Positions 7,687 to 10,965 of a DNA stretch of 10,965 nucleotides are shown one piece after another. Every line of letters starts with the position of its first letter. The first letter of the stretch is position 1. A program made the translations under genes and the position numbers. The DNA lies in assembly GCA_012960835.1 (NCBI GenBank), contig DUAL01000293.1, positions 1 through 10,965 of the forward strand, read 5' to 3'. This DNA comes from Flavobacteriales bacterium (GTDB lineage: Bacteria; Bacteroidota; Bacteroidia; Flavobacteriales; BACL11). The notes under the pieces were generated by a model, which saw nothing but the letters and a program-made list of their open reading frames with translations, had not been told where the DNA came from and did not search any database.

Positions 7687-7694
7687 TAAATTTG
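7687..7694 (+). promoter_or_regulatory. -7 box for the coiled-coil/zapA transcript
   Basis: TAAATTTG matches TAnnTTTG exactly, 23 bases before the ATG at 7718. It faces away from the box at 7644-7651, giving a divergent promoter pair in the 110-base gap 7608-7717. The -33 element is not clear. Confidence 0.42.
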
Positions 7695-7717
7695 TAACAA
7701 TAATTTTAAACAGCAAA

Positions 7718-7999
7718 ATGAAAGCTATTGTTGATGGTTTGGAAGTTAAGATAAAGAAGTTAATATCTTTGTATGAAAAAGAGAAACAAGAGAGAGAATC
7801 GGCCGTAAATGAAAAAGGTAAACTTAAAAAAGAATTAGACGAAAAGCAAAAAGTTGTAAAAAGTTTAGAAGAGAAAATTAAAGTAATAAAAATATCAAAG
7901 TTGGTTTCATCAGATGGTGAGGACAACAAAAAAACGAAACAAAAGATAAATGAATATGTGCGGGAGATAGATAAGTGTATTGGATTGTTAAATAAATAG
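7718..7999 (+). CDS. Small coiled-coil protein upstream of zapA
   Basis: A 93-aa, very lysine- and glutamate-rich protein. Residues 1-58 show a heptad-like pattern of Leu/Ile/Val (VDGLEVKIKKLISLYEKEK onwards) expected to form a long coiled coil. After a polar break (SSDGEDNKKT, 68-77) comes a C-terminal motif, INEYVREIDKCIGLLNK (77-93), which I recall as typical of the small proteins next to zapA in Bacteroidota. There is no signal peptide or membrane segment, so it is probably cytosolic. It lies 13 bases before zapA and shares its promoter. Size, coiled coil and location suggest a ZapB-like partner of ZapA at the division ring, but I see no homology to E. coli ZapB beyond the coiled coil, so that role is inference. 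A longer antisense frame (7615-8028) is judged a shadow. Confidence 0.75.
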   Translation: MKAIVDGLEVKIKKLISLYEKEKQERESAVNEKGKLKKELDEKQKVVKSLEEKIKVIKISKLVSSDGEDNKKTKQKINEYVREIDKCIGLLNK

Positions 8000-8012
8000 A
8001 AAGCAGTTTTTG

Positions 8013-8297
8013 ATGAGTAAATTATCAATAAAGATAAATATTGCAGGCAGAATTTACCCCATGAAGATTGAAAGGAGTGCAGAAGAAGGGATAAGAAAAT
8101 CGGTGAAGACTATTGAAGAAAGATTAAAGTTTTACCAGCAAAATTATGCAATTAAAGACAAACAGGATTTGTTAGCCATGTGTCTTATTGAGTTTGCAGC
8201 AAAGTATGAAACTGTTAAAGATAAAAAGGTATTGGAAGATGATGGCATGGAGGATCAGTTAAAAATGCTTGACACCCTTTTAGCTAAAAATATTTAA
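8013..8297 (+). CDS. zapA: Cell division protein ZapA
   Basis: A 94-aa protein starting at the ATG at 8013 (a TTG one codon earlier is less likely). The N-terminus, LSIKINIAGRIYPMKI, is the family signature: a short beta-hairpin that precedes the dimer head. It is followed by SAEEGIRKSVKTIEERLKFY and a long helix through DKQDLLAMCLIEFAAKYE, ending in a probable coiled coil. ZapA binds FtsZ filaments and bundles them, stabilising the Z-ring in the cytosol. Length is normal. It is cotranscribed with the coiled-coil gene upstream (13-base gap) and is followed by the structured RNA at 8338. The linkage of zapA with a 6S RNA gene is also known in Proteobacteria (ygfE-ssrS), which helps identify that RNA. 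Confidence 0.9.
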   Translation: MSKLSIKINIAGRIYPMKIERSAEEGIRKSVKTIEERLKFYQQNYAIKDKQDLLAMCLIEFAAKYETVKDKKVLEDDGMEDQLKMLDTLLAKNI

Positions 8298-8337
8298 GTT
8301 CTTTTATATAAAATAATTTACCCGCATTAATTAAAAC

Positions 8338-8481
8338 TGTTAAACTCAACAGATAAAATATTGGAGTTTGACTCGTCAGGTTCAGACGTAGGCCTCAACC
8401 ATTTTTGGTTTCTCGTTTTTTGAGAACAGTGGACATTCGATATCTGATGGCGACTCCACCCATGCTAAATGGAGTTTAACA
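8338..8481 (+). ncRNA. ssrS: Probable 6S RNA (Bacteroidota/6S-Flavo type)
   Basis: A non-coding stretch between zapA and rny whose ends pair into one long rod. TGTTAAACTC (8338-8347) is perfectly complementary to GAGTTTAACA (8472-8481), and further in TGGAGT (8362-8367) pairs with ACTCCA (8453-8458). The middle has TCAGA (8382-8386) against TCTGA (8443-8447) and two adjacent small hairpins: AACCA/TGGTT (8397-8410) and TTCTC/GAGAA (8410-8426, sharing base 8410). A single closed rod of about 145 bases with internal bulges fits 6S RNA, which binds housekeeping RNA polymerase as an open-promoter mimic. The location next to zapA is where 6S genes often sit. Identification rests on shape and synteny, not on a covariance search; a regulatory leader of rny is the main alternative. 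Ends are approximate, and no convincing promoter was found upstream. Confidence 0.6.
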
Positions 8482-8502
8482 AATAGTTGGTGTGGGTTTT
8501 TT
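8456..8502 (+). terminator. Hairpin plus T tract before rny, possible terminator or attenuator
   Basis: CCACCCA (8456-8462) can pair with TGG-T-GTGG (8488-8495), seven pairs with one bulged base, followed by a G and six T's (8497-8502). This is the layout of an intrinsic terminator and would end the 6S-like RNA before rny. Its left arm shares bases 8456-8458 with the inner helix of that RNA, and its loop contains most of the closing arm 8472-8481, so the two folds exclude each other. The loop is long (25 bases), so stability is uncertain. Confidence 0.45.
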
Positions 8503-8524
8503 ATTAACTTAAAATTGAAGTAAA

Positions 8525-10054
8525 ATGGAAATAATAATAGCAATAACAGCCCTTTTGATAGGAGGAGGACTATCCTATTTTGTGTTTAACAAGATGGCGA
8601 AAAACAAAGGAAATGCCATCATAAATGAGGCAAAAAAAGAGGCAGAGCAAATAAAAAAAGAAAAACTTTTACAAGCTAAAGAAAAGTTTTTAGAGCTAAA
8701 ATCTGAGCATGAGAAAATTATCAATAATAAAAATAATGAAATTACAAAAGCAGAAAACAGAATTAAAGATAAAGAAAATACGCTATCACAAAAGCTTGGA
8801 GAAACAAACAAAAAAGAAAAGGAATTAGAGCAGCAAAAAGAAACCTTAACACAACAAAAAGAATCTCTTCAAAAAAGACAGGAGGATCTTGCTAAATCAC
8901 ATAAAAAGCAAGTAGAACAATTAGAGGTAATTTCAAAACTTTCGGCTGAGGAAGCCAAAGAGCAATTGGTGGAAGCTCTAAAAGATGAGGCGAAAACAAA
9001 AGCTTTATCCCTTATTCAGGAAACTATTGAGGAAGCAAAACTAACTGCCAATCAGGAAGCAAAAAAGATTGTTATCCAAACCATTCAAAGAACGGCAGCA
9101 GAGCAAGCTATTGAAAATGCAGTTTCAATTTTCAATATCGAAAGTGATGATATAAAGGGAAGAATAATTGGAAGGGAAGGTAGAAACATAAGGGCTATTG
9201 AAGCAGCAACAGGAGTCGATATTGTAGTTGATGATACGCCAGAAGCTATTATTATTTCTTGCTTTGACCCTGTAAGAAGAGAAATTGCTCGCCTTTCACT
9301 TCATAAATTAGTAACGGATGGTAGAATTCATCCTGCAAGAATTGAAGAGGTAGTGAAGAAAACAGAAAATGAAATATCGCAAGAGATTATTGAAATTGGT
9401 AAAAAAACAACTATTGATTTAGGAATTCATGGGCTTCATCCGGAACTTATCAGAATGGTAGGAAGGATGAGATATCGATCTTCTTATGGACAAAATCTCT
9501 TACAGCATTCCAGAGAAACTGCTAACCTTTGTGCTACTATGGCGGCAGAGCTAGGTCTTAATGTAAAAATGGCAAAAAGAGCAGGGCTATTGCATGATAT
9601 TGGTAAAGTTCCTGAAGATAATGCAGAAACTCCCCATGCTATTTTAGGCATGCAATTAGCGGAGAAATACGGAGAAAAGCCAGAAGTGTGTAATGCGATT
9701 GGCGCCCACCATGATGAGGTAGAAATGACTTCCTTAATCTCACCAATTATTCAAGTTTGTGATGCTGTGTCAGGAGCAAGGCCAGGAGCAAGAAGACAGC
9801 AATTGGATTCTTACATAAGTAGAATTAAAGAATTAGAAGACACTGCTTTAGGCTTTCCAGGCGTGTTGAAATCCTACGCCATACAAGCTGGAAGAGAATT
9901 AAGGGTTGTAGTGGAAAGCGAGAAAGTTACAGACACAGAGGCAAGCAAGTTGTCTTTTGAAATTTCAGAAAAGATTCAAAATGAAATGACTTATCCTGGA
10001 CAAGTAAAAGTTACCGTTATCAGGGAAACAAGAGCAATCAGTTACGCTAAATAA
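8525..10054 (+). CDS. rny: Ribonuclease Y
   Basis: A 509-aa membrane-anchored endoribonuclease that starts decay and processing of many mRNAs. Seen in order: an N-terminal membrane segment (residues 2-20, IIIAITALLIGGGLSYFVF); a long Lys/Glu/Gln-rich coiled coil (about 28-200); a KH RNA-binding domain with the GxxG loop in IIGREGRN (214-221); and the HD domain with His328 (QHSRE), the His357-Asp358 pair (LLHDIGK), His395/His396 (AHHDE) and Asp413 (VCDAVSGARPGARR), the metal-binding set of an active enzyme. Length is close to the roughly 520 residues usual for the family. The ATG at 8525 places the membrane helix at the N-terminus as expected. It follows the structured RNA and T tract, so its expression may depend on read-through. 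It converges with the phosphorylase gene, with only eight bases between the stops. Confidence 0.96.
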   Translation: MEIIIAITALLIGGGLSYFVFNKMAKNKGNAIINEAKKEAEQIKKEKLLQAKEKFLELKSEHEKIINNKNNEITKAENRIKDKENTLSQKLGETNKKEKELEQQKETLTQQKESLQKRQEDLAKSHKKQVEQLEVISKLSAEEAKEQLVEALKDEAKTKALSLIQETIEEAKLTANQEAKKIVIQTIQRTAAEQAIENAVSIFNIESDDIKGRIIGREGRNIRAIEAATGVDIVVDDTPEAIIISCFDPVRREIARLSLHKLVTDGRIHPARIEEVVKKTENEISQEIIEIGKKTTIDLGIHGLHPELIRMVGRMRYRSSYGQNLLQHSRETANLCATMAAELGLNVKMAKRAGLLHDIGKVPEDNAETPHAILGMQLAEKYGEKPEVCNAIGAHHDEVEMTSLISPIIQVCDAVSGARPGARRQQLDSYISRIKELEDTALGFPGVLKSYAIQAGRELRVVVESEKVTDTEASKLSFEISEKIQNEMTYPGQVKVTVIRETRAISYAK

Positions 10055-10062
10055 GTTTTGAT

Positions 10063-10965
10063 TTACAGCTTTTCAAGAACGGCAAGAATTAATTTATCCA
10101 CCGTTTTTTTGTAATCTTTGCTTTGTTTTTGGGTAATTCTATTTCCAATTATAGCACAAATAGTAAGGGTATTGTGTCCCAGGGATTTTCCTAAAAAATA
10201 AAGGGCTGAAGTTTCCATTTCAAAATTTGTTATTCTATTTCCTTTAAACTGAAAAGTATTCATCTTTTGATGTAAATCTTCAATGGCTGGCTTTATTCTT
10301 AGTTCTCTACCTTGTGGTGCGTAAAAACCAGAGGCAGTTGCCGTAATCCCTTTTTTGAATTCTGAGAATTTTTCCAATAATTTTTCACTCGCACTGACTA
10401 TATAAGGGCTAGCTAAATTTTTTGGCCAATTGCTGTGTTTTATAAATGCTTCTGACATCTTACTGTCAATAATATTTTCAGATTTATAAAAATGAGCTAA
10501 GCCATCAAAGCCAAGTCCATGAGTTGCCATTATAAAGCTATCTACTTCAATATCTTTTTGAAGTGCTCCAGATGTTCCAAGCCGAATAATATTTAGTGAT
10601 TTTTTATTTGTATTAATTGTTCTTGTCTCTAAATCAATATTTTTAGCAGCATCCAATTCGTTCATTACAATATCAATATTATCTGTGCCTATTCCCGTAG
10701 AAAGCACAGAAATTCTTTTACCATTATATTCCCCAGTATGGGTTACAAATTCTCTATTTTTAATTACACAATCTATTCTGCTAAAATGCTTAGAAATCTG
10801 TTTTACTCTTGACTGGTCGCCAACAATTATAATATTGTCAGCAATATCGTCTATCGATAAATTTAAGTGATAAACCTTCTTACCTTCTTTTTTTACTTTA
10901 TTGGCTGTATTTATTCCTTCTTTTCTTATTTGTATTCCAGAATTTTTTCCAGCTTGCCTTACTTG
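10063..10965 (-). CDS. Nucleoside phosphorylase (uridine phosphorylase-like), N-terminus beyond the window
   Basis: The frame runs open from the right edge to the TAA at 10065-10063, giving 300 residues with no start codon (ATG, GTG or TTG) before the conserved core, so the true start lies outside. The core begins at YHLNLSIDDIADNIIIVGD, with the phosphate-binding GDxxR (VGDQSRV). It continues through REFVTHTGEYNGKRISV and STGIGTDN, then RLGTSGAL and the nucleoside-binding NFEMETSALYFLG, as in NP-I family uridine phosphorylases. These cleave (deoxy)uridine with phosphate to uracil and (deoxy)ribose-1-phosphate for pyrimidine salvage in the cytosol. Base specificity is inferred from overall similarity only. 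At least 31 basic residues precede the YHLNL block, more than the roughly 15 I would expect. A GTG at 10707 is an internal codon, not the start. Confidence 0.85.
   Translation of the reverse strand, partial: QVRQAGKNSGIQIRKEGINTANKVKKEGKKVYHLNLSIDDIADNIIIVGDQSRVKQISKHFSRIDCVIKNREFVTHTGEYNGKRISVLSTGIGTDNIDIVMNELDAAKNIDLETRTINTNKKSLNIIRLGTSGALQKDIEVDSFIMATHGLGFDGLAHFYKSENIIDSKMSEAFIKHSNWPKNLASPYIVSASEKLLEKFSEFKKGITATASGFYAPQGRELRIKPAIEDLHQKMNTFQFKGNRITNFEMETSALYFLGKSLGHNTLTICAIIGNRITQKQSKDYKKTVDKLILAVLEKL

Noticed and set aside
7615..8028. 137-aa open frame on the minus strand opposite the coiled-coil gene
   Set aside because: It is rich in Phe/Ser/Leu, as expected for the antisense of a Lys/Glu-rich coiled coil, has no family motif, and overlaps both the M23 start and the zapA start.
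8338..8502. tmRNA or a tRNA-like element
   Set aside because: There is no T-arm-like sequence, no tag-peptide frame, and the length is less than half that of tmRNA.
8487..8517. Promoter for rny (TTG, 20 bases, TAAAATTG)
   Set aside because: The -7 box has a mismatch (ATTG instead of TTTG) and the start site would fall about two bases before the ATG; not strong enough to list.
10063..10707. Phosphorylase starting at the GTG at 10707
   Set aside because: The codons upstream encode the conserved phosphate-binding block (YHLNL to GDxxR), so this GTG is an internal valine.

Overview
The window is AT-rich chromosomal DNA from a member of the Bacteroidota, probably the Flavobacteriia/Cytophagia side. 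Three things support this: TonB-dependent receptor proteins preceded by carboxypeptidase-regulatory-like domains; several TAnnTTTG boxes (the -7 element of Bacteroidota promoters) just upstream of genes, with no clear E. coli-type promoters; and the block M23 peptidase / small coiled-coil protein / zapA / structured RNA / rny. No mobile element, CRISPR array, tRNA or rRNA was seen.

Layout. Positions 1-443 (minus) hold the N-terminal part of a DUF899 thioredoxin-like protein, cut by the window edge. From 5008 down to 512 (minus) lies a tight three-gene set: a secreted 206-aa carboxypeptidase-regulatory-domain protein, a TonB-dependent receptor, and the rRNA methyltransferase RlmD. It ends in a hairpin plus T tract that overlaps the predicted promoter of the DUF899 gene. 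At 5125-5913 (plus) a single gene joins a thioredoxin-type arsenate reductase (ArsC, LMW-PTP fold) to a VOC/glyoxalase-like domain. It meets, stop codon on stop codon, a secreted M23 peptidase (5910-7607, minus). Divergently from that peptidase run a small coiled-coil protein (7718-7999), zapA (8013-8297), a highly structured non-coding stretch (8338-8502) best explained as a Bacteroidota 6S RNA, and rny (8525-10054). The window closes with the C-terminal part of a uridine-phosphorylase-like nucleoside phosphorylase (10063 to the right edge, minus).

Function. The middle-right block is housekeeping: cell-wall cleavage (M23), Z-ring support (ZapA and perhaps its coiled-coil neighbour), RNA polymerase control (6S RNA candidate) and mRNA turnover (RNase Y). 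The left operon pairs outer-membrane uptake with rRNA modification, which share no obvious pathway. The most unusual items are the ArsC-VOC fusion, which stands alone without other ars genes, and the RNA upstream of rny, whose strands can form mutually exclusive helices, one of them terminator-like. Genes are packed closely; the longest stretch without a protein gene is 227 bases (8298-8524).
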